Of a stretch of DNA of 64,000 nucleotides, positions 25,331 to 32,379 are shown piece by piece. The notes beneath the pieces are model-generated. The model saw only the letters and a program-made list of their open reading frames with translations, did no database searches and was not told the origin of the DNA. Position 1 is the first letter of the stretch; every line of letters starts with the position of its first letter. The DNA is taken from positions 124,001 to 188,000 of the forward strand of contig CAVRHO010000002.1 in NCBI GenBank assembly GCA_963721065.1. The letters are read 5' to 3'. The stretch is from CAWBLP01 sp963721065 (lineage in GTDB: Bacteria > Pseudomonadota > Alphaproteobacteria > Acetobacterales > Acetobacteraceae). Position numbers and translations under genes: made by a program.

Positions 25331-26032
25331 TCAACCCGCGGACGGGATCTCCGTGCGCAGCGCGTCGCTCAGGCGCTGCATCAGCGCGTCGCGTTTCATG
25401 CCGGCCGGCAATGGCGGCAGCAGCACGATGCGGATCGTGCCGGGACGCTTGCGGAAGGCACGACGCCCCCAGTAGCGGCCGGAATCCGTGATCACCGGTA
25501 TCACCGGCAGTCCGGTACTGGTCGCCAGCGCGGCGATGCCGGGCTGCAGCGGCAGGGTGGCGCCCGGCGGGGCGCGTGTGCCCTCGGGAAAGATGATGAT
25601 CTGCCGCCCCTCACGCGCCGCCCGCGCGCCCTCCCGCATCAGCCCCCGCAGCGCGGTCGCGCCGCCGCCGCGGTCCACCGCGATCATGCCGGTCAACGGA
25701 ACCAGCGGGCCGAACAGGGGAATGCGCAGCAGTTCGCGTTTCAGCACGTAGCAGCAGCGCGGGGTCAGGGTCATCCAGACCAGCGTGTCGAAGGCGGACT
25801 GGTGGCGCGAGGCCAGCAGCGCCGGGCCATCCGGCAGGTGCTCCAGCCCCGTCACCTCCAGCCGGATGCCGCAGATCACCCGCGCCGCCCCCAGCATCAG
25901 CCGCGTCCAGAACCGGCCGAGCCCAACGACGCGGTCCGGCGCGACGAAGCGCAGCACCGTGCCGACCAGCACCAGCACGGTGGTGGCGCCGAAGAAGAAC
26001 AGGTTGTAGAGCGCCGAACGCAGCACGGTCAT
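25331..26032 (-). CDS. plsC: 1-acyl-sn-glycerol-3-phosphate acyltransferase (PlsC-like)
   Basis: A 233-residue acyltransferase that would make phosphatidic acid from lysophosphatidic acid. Motif I is present as SRHQSAFDT (the HX4D pair), and motif III as FPEGTRAPPG. MIAVDRGGG lies between them and VIPVITDSG follows. The N-terminus is a membrane helix (YNLFFFGATTVLVLVGTVL). ATG 26032 overlaps the stop of the upstream YdcF-like gene as ATGA. Lyso-ornithine acyltransferases share these motifs, so substrate assignment is not absolute. Confidence 0.87.
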   Translation of the reverse strand: MTVLRSALYNLFFFGATTVLVLVGTVLRFVAPDRVVGLGRFWTRLMLGAARVICGIRLEVTGLEHLPDGPALLASRHQSAFDTLVWMTLTPRCCYVLKRELLRIPLFGPLVPLTGMIAVDRGGGATALRGLMREGARAAREGRQIIIFPEGTRAPPGATLPLQPGIAALATSTGLPVIPVITDSGRYWGRRAFRKRPGTIRIVLLPPLPAGMKRDALMQRLSDALRTEIPSAG

Positions 26033-26643
26033 GTGGGACGTCCATGTACCGGCGCCGGATCGCGCACCGGCAGCCAGGTGGAAAGGCCGCTCACCACGGC
26101 CAGGTATTTCGTGTATTCCCCGGCGAGCAGGCGCAGCGTGACGATGTGCCCGATCCATCCGTCGGTGGGCATCAGCACCGGATCCGGATACAGCGTGACA
26201 TGCGGCAGCGTGCGCCGCAGCTCCGCCAGCGCCCGGGGCATGTGGTAGAACGCGGTCACCACGATCAGCGAATGGATCGACCGGGCGTGGACCCAGGCGG
26301 CGGTTTCCGCCGCGTTGCCATGCGTGCTGGTGGCGTTGCGGCCGAGCGTCACGCGGTCGGCGAGTGGTGCGGGGTTCATGTCGGCGCGGAACGCCAGGTC
26401 CCTCAGTTCGGCCCCGCCGCCGATGCCGGACAGCAGCAACTGCTTCGCTCGGCCGGCCGCCAGCAGGTGCAGCGCCGTTTCCACCCGCTCTGCCCCGCCG
26501 GTGAAGGCAACGATGCCGTCCGCGTGGGGCGGTGGCGGCACGGGACGGGTCGCAATGTGGATGAACCAGGCGAACCCGGCGCTCCAGGCAAGCAGGGCGG
26601 CCAGCAGACATCCCCCCAGAACCGGCATGAGGCGTCGGATCAC
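26029..26643 (-). CDS. YdcF/SanA/ElyC-family protein (DUF218)
   Basis: A 204-residue protein with an N-terminal membrane anchor (MPVLGGCLLAALLAWSAGF) and a DUF218 domain. Landmarks are DGIVAFTGGAERVETALHLL, LLLSGIGGG, NATSTHGNAAETAAWV and VVTAFYHMPRALAELRR. Relatives influence envelope barrier function and carrier-lipid handling, though their chemistry is unsettled. The start is GTG 26643, one base after the ftsX stop. The stop overlaps plsC, so ftsX, this gene and plsC form one tightly packed unit. Confidence 0.85.
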   Translation of the reverse strand: MIRRLMPVLGGCLLAALLAWSAGFAWFIHIATRPVPPPPHADGIVAFTGGAERVETALHLLAAGRAKQLLLSGIGGGAELRDLAFRADMNPAPLADRVTLGRNATSTHGNAAETAAWVHARSIHSLIVVTAFYHMPRALAELRRTLPHVTLYPDPVLMPTDGWIGHIVTLRLLAGEYTKYLAVVSGLSTWLPVRDPAPVHGRPT

Positions 26644-26644
26644 G

Positions 26645-27565
26645 TCAGGGCAGCCGCCGCAGCCAGCGCCGGACGGTCCCCTGCGCGGTCAGGTAGCCGA
26701 TGGTCGCCGCGGCCAGCGGCATCCCCGGCAGGATCAGCCACAGCATGGGCGGCAGCGCGGTGAACACCCAAAACGGCGAGGCGGTGGCGATCGGCGTCCC
26801 ACTGAACGGCGCCGCCAGCGAGGCCAGCGTCACCAGCACGGGCATCGCCACCACCGCGCCGGCGAGAGCCCCGCTCGCCGCGAGCACGGTGGCGCGGGCG
26901 GCGAAGCGTCCGGCGATGTAGCCGTCGGTTGCGCCCAGGCCGTGCACGATCTCGATCGCCTCGCGCCGGGCGGCGAGACCAGCCCGCGTGGCCACCGCGA
27001 TCACCGCCGCGGCGATGCCCGCGACAAGCAGCAGCGCCAGCCCGGCGCAGGCCTGCAGGCTGCGGGCCAGGGCGGTCAGCCGGCGCATCCACACGTCGTG
27101 GCTCTCCACCAGCGTGCCGGGGGCCGCGGCCTGCACGCGGCTGGTCAGCGGGCCCAGGTCCATTCGGCTGTCGGACAGCCGCACCGCGATCACCGCCGGC
27201 AGCGGAATGGCCAGGCGGTCGGCGCCGGCCCCAAGCCAGGGCCGCAGCAGGTCGGAAAGCTGCTTGTCCGACAGGGGATGGGCACTGGCGATGCCGGGAG
27301 TGCCGTCCAACAGCGTCATCACCCGCTGCTCCCGCGTGGCGCCGGGCTCTGCCGCCGGCTCTTCCGGCCGCGGCACCTGGATGGTGAGCGATGCGCCGGC
27401 GCCGCGTTGCCAGTTCTGCGCCAGGCTTGCGGCGCCGACCCAGCCGGCCAGAGCCAGCGCGGCCAGGAACGCCATGGCCGCCACCAGGAACGGCAGCATG
27501 CGGTCGGCCAGCGCCCGGCGCAGACCGAGTTCGTCGAAGCCGGCGGGGCGGAGCAGTGTTGCCAT
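26645..27565 (-). CDS. ftsX: Cell division protein FtsX
   Basis: A 306-residue permease-like subunit of the FtsEX complex, which relays cytoplasmic ATP hydrolysis to peptidoglycan hydrolases at the septum. The first membrane helix (MLPFLVAAMAFLAALALAGW) precedes a periplasmic loop with the family's DKQLSDLLRPWLG-type region. Three further helices follow, including LALLLVAGIAAAVIAVATRA and the VHGLGATDGYIAGRF signature in the cytoplasmic loop. I chose ATG 27565 (MATLLRPAGFDE). The open frame runs 75 codons further upstream, but that stretch is a dispersed repeat. The partner ftsE lies 221 bases upstream instead of the usual overlap. Confidence 0.88.
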   Translation of the reverse strand: MATLLRPAGFDELGLRRALADRMLPFLVAAMAFLAALALAGWVGAASLAQNWQRGAGASLTIQVPRPEEPAAEPGATREQRVMTLLDGTPGIASAHPLSDKQLSDLLRPWLGAGADRLAIPLPAVIAVRLSDSRMDLGPLTSRVQAAAPGTLVESHDVWMRRLTALARSLQACAGLALLLVAGIAAAVIAVATRAGLAARREAIEIVHGLGATDGYIAGRFAARATVLAASGALAGAVVAMPVLVTLASLAAPFSGTPIATASPFWVFTALPPMLWLILPGMPLAAATIGYLTAQGTVRRWLRRLP

Positions 27566-27624
27566 CAGCAAGACGAGCGCATCTCCCGCCGGCCGTCGCA
27601 CCGCCGGCGAGTTCGAGCCTGAGC

Positions 27625-27735
27625 AGGGTGCCTTCGGCAGGACGACGCCATGGGTGGCGGGCCCGCGCCCACCACGACCGGGTAAGCTGCGTCGGCGGCC
27701 ACTCTCCGCAGGTGGCCCCGCGCGTCCGGGCCGGT
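27625..27735. repeat. Palindromic repeat copy between ftsE and ftsX
   Basis: On the minus strand this reads CGGTCGTGGTGGGCGCGGGC, then CCGCCACCCATGGCGTCGTC and CTGCCGAAGG. These are the same blocks, in the same order, as the inner arm of the repeats at 8012-8363 and 15844-16130. It fills most of the 221-base gap separating ftsE from ftsX. The reading frame of ftsX stays open across it, but the residues there (for example RGPATHGVVLPKAP) have no membrane-protein character. Confidence 0.6.
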
Positions 27736-27786
27736 GGCAAGCGGACGGATCGGCTCTGCCCTGGGCGCTGCTATACACCGTGTCCC

Positions 27787-28467
27787 TCACGCCTCATGCC
27801 CCTGCAGGCGGCCATGCTCCAGCATCAACGCGGGCGCGGGGTGGCGCGCAACCAGGGAATCGTTGTGTGTCGCCACCACCACCGTGGTGCCCAGCCGGTT
27901 CAGCTCCTTGAACAACTGCATCAGCCGCCCGGCCTGAGTGTCGTCCAGGTTGCCGGTGGGCTCATCGGCCAGCAGCAGGCTGGGCCGGGCGATCACGGCC
28001 CGCGCGATGGCAACACGCTGCTGCTCGCCCCCGGACAGTTCCGCCGGGCTGGCGCCCAGTTTGCGGGCCAGGCCGACCCAGCGCAGCATCTCGCTGACAT
28101 CCGCCCGCACCTGCCCGTCCGGCCGTCCGGCGATGCGCAGCGGCAGCGCCACGTTGTCGAACGCCGACAGGTGCGGCAGCAGCCGGAAATCCTGGAACAC
28201 CACGCCGATCCGCCGTCGCAGCCGCGGCAGTGCCCCCCGCTCGGCCCGGTCGATATCCACGCCCAGCAGGCTCAGCCGGCCGCGGGTCGGCCGTTCGGCC
28301 AGATACATCAGCCGCAACAGGCTGGTCTTGCCCGCGCCTGAAGGGCCGAGCAGCCAGCGGAACGCGCCGTCCGGGAGGTCGAACGTGAGATCGTGCAGCA
28401 CCTCGGGGCCGGCCTGGCCGGTCCCGGTTCGACCGTAGCTCAACCCCACCATTTCGAATCGCACCAT
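27787..28467 (-). CDS. ftsE: Cell division ATP-binding protein FtsE
   Basis: A 226-residue ABC ATPase. Walker A is GPSGAGKTS, the Q-loop is in VVFQDFRLLPHLSAFDNVAL, the signature motif is LSGGEQQR, Walker B is SLLLADEPTGNLD and the H-loop His is in VVVATHND. DFRLLPH after the Q-loop is characteristic of FtsE rather than LolD. It energises FtsX at the divisome. A zinc-ribbon membrane protein gene diverges from it 110 bases away, an arrangement often seen in Rhodospirillales from memory. Confidence 0.92.
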   Translation of the reverse strand: MVRFEMVGLSYGRTGTGQAGPEVLHDLTFDLPDGAFRWLLGPSGAGKTSLLRLMYLAERPTRGRLSLLGVDIDRAERGALPRLRRRIGVVFQDFRLLPHLSAFDNVALPLRIAGRPDGQVRADVSEMLRWVGLARKLGASPAELSGGEQQRVAIARAVIARPSLLLADEPTGNLDDTQAGRLMQLFKELNRLGTTVVVATHNDSLVARHPAPALMLEHGRLQGHEA

Positions 28468-28577
28468 CGCGTTATTCTTGCCATCCTACCGGCCGTATCG
28501 GAACCCATTGCCTCGCACGGGCCGGTCACGCAGCATTGGCACATATGGAAACGTTACACCTGGAGTGACCGGTCGGC

Positions 28578-29048
28578 ATGCGAATGGTCTGCCCCGCCTG
28601 TTCGGCGGCCTACGAAGTGCCGGAGTCGCTGCTGACCCCGGGTCGCACGGTGCGGTGCGCGCGCTGTGGCCACCAGTGGGCCCCGGTGGCCCTGCCGGAA
28701 CCCGACTCCGCGCCACCACCCCCGGCGCCGGAACCCGAGGCGCCGCCACAGCCGCGCTGGCCGGACACGGAAGTGGTGGAGGAGGCCGAGCTCGAGCCGC
28801 TTCCCGAGGAAGCCCCGCGGCAGGAGCCCCGGTTCACCGCCATGGATCGCCTGACGCTGCATCAGGCGAACGCCAAGACCAGCCCGGTGCCGCTGCGCGT
28901 GGCCTGGATCGGAACCGTGCTGGCGCTGCTGCTGCTGGCCGCGGCCGCCTATGTCTGGCGCGTTGAACTGATGCATGCCTGGCCGCCCAGCCAGCGGCTG
29001 TACAATGCATTGGGCATCGTGCAAACGCCATCCGGCAAGAATCCATAG
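28578..29048 (+). CDS. MJ0042-type zinc-ribbon membrane protein
   Basis: A 156-residue protein. The N-terminus is an intact zinc ribbon with two CxxC knuckles, MVCPACSAAYEVP and RCARCGHQW. A Pro/Glu-rich linker (about residues 38-90) and one membrane helix near residues 108-128 (VAWIGTVLALLLLAAAAYVW) follow. The short tail contains WPPSQRLYNALGI, seen in related proteins. The layout suggests a cytoplasmic zinc domain tethered to the inner membrane; function unknown. It diverges from ftsE. Confidence 0.85.
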   Translation: MRMVCPACSAAYEVPESLLTPGRTVRCARCGHQWAPVALPEPDSAPPPPAPEPEAPPQPRWPDTEVVEEAELEPLPEEAPRQEPRFTAMDRLTLHQANAKTSPVPLRVAWIGTVLALLLLAAAAYVWRVELMHAWPPSQRLYNALGIVQTPSGKNP

Positions 29049-29201
29049 GCGCAACGGCTCGCAAGCCCTGTCCAGGCCGGCGTGACGGACGGCGCGGCAA
29101 CGGCCATCGCCCGGCGGTATTAACGATTTATCAAGCTTTCCGTGCGTAGGATGCACTGTTCTGGGCGCCAGAACGGCGCAGCGCTTTCGGGCCGTGCTGC
29201 T

Positions 29202-29819
29202 ATGCCGAACGACCTCACCATCAAGGCGGTCGCCGCGGTGACCGGCGCGAGCGAAAACTCCGCCGAACCCCGAGCGGGGACCGCCACGCCTCCCGCGCCT
29301 GCCCCCCCGGGGCCGGCAGCCGGACCCATGCCCAATCCACAGTTGCGCCTGGACGCGGCGCTGGGCCTGGTGGTGATCGAGTTCCGCGACGACAGCGGCA
29401 CAGTCACCACCTCGATCCCCAGCCAGCGCCAGTTGGAGGCCTATCGCATGTGGGAGCAGCGGCACAACGCGCCCCCCAACGCGCTTCCCGGCGCGCTCCC
29501 GGGTACGCCGCCCGGTGCACTCCCAGGCACGCCGCCTGGCACGCTCCGCGGCACGCCGCCGGTTGCCCGGGAGCCACGCGCCGGGACGCCGAAACCACAA
29601 CCCCCGGCCGGCGTGCCGCATCCGCCAGCCAGTGCGCCGAACACGCGGCGGCCGCCACAGGCCGACCCACCGAAACCGCAGCCGGAAGGCGGCACGGGGA
29701 AACCGCAGCAGGAAGGTGGCACGGGGAAACCGCAGCCGCCAGCCAGCGCGCCGCGGGCGCAACCAGCCGCCCACGCTGTCGCGCCGCCGGTTTACCAACC
29801 GGCAACCGGGAACACCTAG
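29202..29819 (+). CDS. FlaG-like protein with proline-rich repeat tail
   Basis: A 205-residue protein. After a variable start (MPNDLTIKAVAAVTGAS) comes a FlaG-like core, LRLDAALGLVVIEFRDDSG, then TVTTSIPSQRQLEAYRMW. This resembles FlaG proteins, which affect filament length or filament-cap function. The remaining 110 residues are low complexity: repeats of GALPGTPP type, then alternating PKPQ/EGGTGKPQ units. I take ATG 29202; the frame opens at 29142 without conserved sequence. A glycosyltransferase gene follows directly. The repeats invite slippage and may vary between strains. The FlaG assignment is tentative. Confidence 0.6.
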   Translation: MPNDLTIKAVAAVTGASENSAEPRAGTATPPAPAPPGPAAGPMPNPQLRLDAALGLVVIEFRDDSGTVTTSIPSQRQLEAYRMWEQRHNAPPNALPGALPGTPPGALPGTPPGTLRGTPPVAREPRAGTPKPQPPAGVPHPPASAPNTRRPPQADPPKPQPEGGTGKPQQEGGTGKPQPPASAPRAQPAAHAVAPPVYQPATGNT

Positions 29820-29852
29820 GCTCGCGCCAGAGTGTTTCGACGGAGGCTGCCG

Positions 29853-30809
29853 ATGCCGCGCCTGCTGCTTGCCGACCGGGTGAAGAGTCCGCAGGATTCG
29901 TTTCTCGTGCCGCTTCTGCCGGCACTTTCCCGCCACTACGACACGCGTCTGGTGTCGCTGCCCCCGGGCGAGGCGCTCGCCGCCGAGATCGACGCAGCGG
30001 ACATCGTCTGGTTGGAATGGTGCTGGGACCACGCAGTCTGGGCGACGCGGTCCGGTGCCTTGCATGACAAACCCTGCCTGCTGCGGCTGCACGCGGTCGA
30101 GGCGCTGCAGACCGACTATCCGGCACGCGTGGACTGGACGCAGGTGCAGCGGCTGCTCCTGGTCGGAGAAGACATCGCCGACGTGTTGCTGGCCCGGTTT
30201 CCCGCAATCGCGGACACGGTTCCGATCAGCCTGGTGCCGAACGGCATCGACCTGGACCGCTTCGCACCCGGCACGCCGGACCGCTATCGCATCGGCTGGG
30301 CCGGGCGCCTGGAGCCGCAACAGAACCCGATGCTGCTGCTGCAGATCGTGCACCGGCTGCTGCAGGTTGATTCCCGCTATCGCGTGCAGGTGGCGGGCGC
30401 GTTCACCGATCTTTGCACGCAGCGCTACATGGGGCGGCTGGTTCCGTCGCTGGGCCTGGGCGGCGCCATTCGGTTCGACGGGGCGGTGGCCGATATGTCC
30501 GCCTGGTATGCCGATACGGGCGTGCTGCTCTCCACCAGCATATATGAGAGCTTCGGCATGACCATCGGCGAAGCGATGGCGGCCGGCGCCTTTCCGGTGG
30601 TGCACGATTTTCCCGGCGCCGACCGGCTGTGGCCGCCCGAGTGCCTTTACGCCGGCATCGACGATGCCGTCGCGTTGATCCGCGCCGCCCGGCCGGGCCT
30701 GTTCCGCGACTGGGTGGCGGAGCGCTACGCCCTGCACCGGCAGCAGGAATCGGTGCTGCACCTGCTCGACCAGGCCGCCGCCGGCCCGCCGGTCTCGGCA
30801 GCGGCGTGA
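29853..30809 (+). CDS. Glycosyltransferase family 4 (group 1)
   Basis: A 318-residue GT-B fold enzyme. The N-terminal half ends in LLLVGEDIADVLLARFP. The C-terminal half has VPNGIDLDRFAPGTP, IGWAGRLEPQQNP and the nucleotide-sugar site TSIYESFGMTIGEAMAAGAF, whose two Glu residues are the EX7E motif. Start MPRLLLADRVKSP at ATG 29853; eight more codons are open upstream. It follows the FlaG-like gene with the same orientation, so modification of flagellin or another surface protein is possible, but no acceptor is indicated by sequence. Confidence 0.85.
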   Translation: MPRLLLADRVKSPQDSFLVPLLPALSRHYDTRLVSLPPGEALAAEIDAADIVWLEWCWDHAVWATRSGALHDKPCLLRLHAVEALQTDYPARVDWTQVQRLLLVGEDIADVLLARFPAIADTVPISLVPNGIDLDRFAPGTPDRYRIGWAGRLEPQQNPMLLLQIVHRLLQVDSRYRVQVAGAFTDLCTQRYMGRLVPSLGLGGAIRFDGAVADMSAWYADTGVLLSTSIYESFGMTIGEAMAAGAFPVVHDFPGADRLWPPECLYAGIDDAVALIRAARPGLFRDWVAERYALHRQQESVLHLLDQAAAGPPVSAAA

Positions 30810-30825
30810 GCACCGCGGAGGCAGA

Positions 30826-30861
30826 AGGTCTCACCTGGTTCACTAGGTCTCACCTGGTTCA
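30826..30861. repeat. Two direct copies of a 17-base sequence
   Basis: AGGTCTCACCTGGTTCA occurs at 30826-30842 and again at 30845-30861, separated by two bases. It lies between the convergent ends of the glycosyltransferase and LysR genes. Each copy contains a short inverted repeat (AGGT...ACCT). Its role is not evident. Confidence 0.85.
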
Positions 30862-30876
30862 TTGTGCCGCGGGCAA

Positions 30877-31803
30877 TCACTCCGCGGCCAGAGCCGAGGC
30901 CTGGTCCGGCTTCACACTCGCCTCGATATGCGCCGCGAGCGCGTCGGTCACGGGCTGGCGGGGCAGCTTCGCCTTCATCAGCACCAGGCCAAACTCCGGC
31001 AGCGGTGGCAGCCCCTCATCGGGGCGTACCGGGCGCAGGCCGTCGGGCAGCCAGGCCAGGCTGGAGACCGTAACCGCCAGGCCCGCCAGTACCGGCGCAT
31101 GCGTGCCGATCTGTGACGCCGACGTATAGGCGATGCGATAGCGTCGGCCGGCCTGGTCCAGCGCCTGCAGCGCCGCGCGTGCCCACTCGCAATCCTGCCC
31201 GGCGGCCAGGAACCGCTCCCGGTCCGCCAGCGCCAGCGGCAGCGGATCCTGCCGGTGCGGCGCGTAGCGGGTGGAGGTGACCCAGACCAGCGGTCCACGC
31301 CATAACGGCACCACCGGCCAGCGCGACGGCTGGTTGCCGTCGGAAATCAGCGTCAGGTCAAGCTCGCCGGCGCGAATCGCGCGCACCAGGTCCTCGGAGG
31401 GCGAGCAGCACACATCCACCTGGACGGCGGGATGGGTTTCCGCGAAGCGCTTCAGCACCGACGGCAGATAGGCGAAGGCGTAGTCGTCCGGCGTGCCCAG
31501 GCGCACCGTACCGGCGATCTCCGGCGTGCGGAACGTCGCCATGACCTCGTCGTTCAGTGCCAGGATCTGCCGGGCGCGGGTCAGCAGGTAACTGCCGTGC
31601 GGGGTGAGTTCCACCGCGCCGCCCTTGCTGCGCAGCAGGAGGGGCTGGCCGAGCAGGTCTTCCAGCCGCTTGACCTGCATGGACACGGCGGACTGGGTGC
31701 GACCGACCAGCGCTGCGGCCTGGGTGAAGCTATGGCCTTCCGCGATCAGCACGAAGACGCGCAGCAGGTCGGCATCAAGGCCCTGAAGCATGCTCATGGT
31801 CAT
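30877..31803 (-). CDS. LysR-family transcriptional regulator
   Basis: A 308-residue LysR protein. The N-terminal winged helix is LLRVFVLIAEGHSFTQAAAL, then VGRTQSAVSMQVKRLEDLLG, followed by the linker helix and a periplasmic-binding-protein-like effector domain (GTVRLGTPDDYAFAYLPSVL, then a DLTLISDG hinge). It diverges from a DUF1127 gene across about 100 bases, where LysR proteins commonly bind. ATTGC...GCAAT flanks a 17-base centre near 31807-31833, a possible operator. Residues matching AAIA/YofA-type regulators of DUF1127 neighbours are not strong enough to name the effector. Confidence 0.92.
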   Translation of the reverse strand: MTMSMLQGLDADLLRVFVLIAEGHSFTQAAALVGRTQSAVSMQVKRLEDLLGQPLLLRSKGGAVELTPHGSYLLTRARQILALNDEVMATFRTPEIAGTVRLGTPDDYAFAYLPSVLKRFAETHPAVQVDVCCSPSEDLVRAIRAGELDLTLISDGNQPSRWPVVPLWRGPLVWVTSTRYAPHRQDPLPLALADRERFLAAGQDCEWARAALQALDQAGRRYRIAYTSASQIGTHAPVLAGLAVTVSSLAWLPDGLRPVRPDEGLPPLPEFGLVLMKAKLPRQPVTDALAAHIEASVKPDQASALAAE

Positions 31804-31904
31804 CAGGATTGCTTATCAGCATCATCAAGGCAATTCGTTTTACTGATGTCGCATGGCTTCTCATGCTTCGGACGCATCCATGCTGTGATGGGAAGGAGGA
31901 GGCC

Positions 31905-32264
31905 GTGTCTGTTCGTCTGCTGAACGCTTCCGTCGAATTGCCGCTGATGGCGCTGCGCCGGCTTGTAGAGGCTTGCCTGACCGGCGCTGTCATCCGGCGC
32001 GATACGGGCTGGCTGGAGAAGCGCCAATTGGCCGGGGACGCATTGTACCAGCGCGCGGTGCCGCGGGGTTTGCGTCGTGGCGGTGGACGGATGCCGGGCG
32101 GGCCGGAGCGGGCCATTGACGCCATAGGCTGGGTGCAGACGGCATGGCGCCGCTATCGCTCACGCCACCGTATCGCTCGGCTGGATGGCCAGGCCCTGCG
32201 CGACATCGGCGTAACCTATGCGGAGGCGGAGGCCGAGGCGAACAAGCCCTTCTGGCGCGCGTAG
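31905..32264 (+). CDS. DUF1127 domain protein
   Basis: A 119-residue basic protein. The C-terminal 45 residues form the DUF1127 domain: WRRYRSRHRIARLDGQALRD, then IGVTYAEAEAEANKPFWR. Small DUF1127 proteins in alphaproteobacteria affect phosphate and carbon metabolism and RNA turnover. I use GTG 31905 because a full AGGAGG-type site (31893-31900) precedes it; the longer frame from 31809 runs through the divergent promoter region. The LysR gene diverges from it and is its likely regulator (inference from position). Confidence 0.82.
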   Translation: MSVRLLNASVELPLMALRRLVEACLTGAVIRRDTGWLEKRQLAGDALYQRAVPRGLRRGGGRMPGGPERAIDAIGWVQTAWRRYRSRHRIARLDGQALRDIGVTYAEAEAEANKPFWRA

Positions 32265-32286
32265 GGTCTCATCCCAACCAGGCAGG

Positions 32287-32347
32287 AAGCGTCACAGTGC
32301 CCGCGCCCCGGTGCTTCGGACAATTCGTCCGGGCACCGGTGACGCTT
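32287..32347. terminator. Bidirectional hairpin between convergent genes
   Basis: AAGCGTCAC (32287-32295) pairs with GTGACGCTT (32339-32347). After a small bulge, GTGCCCG (32297-32303) pairs with CGGGCAC (32330-32336), giving a 16-bp stem. It sits between the DUF1127 stop and the AceE-like gene stop, where a shared terminator is expected. There are no long T-runs. Confidence 0.65.
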
Positions 32348-32379
32348 GGTCAGGGCACGCTCGATCAGGCGATGCTCCG

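Noticed and set aside
25331..26611. 426-codon frame suggesting a fused PlsC protein
   Set aside because: The first 190 codons are an alternative frame of the YdcF-like gene; PlsC starts at 26032 with an ATGA overlap.
28578..29048. Zinc-ribbon protein as an FtsEX partner
   Set aside because: Only adjacency supports it; it is divergent from ftsE and no known FtsEX adaptor has this layout.
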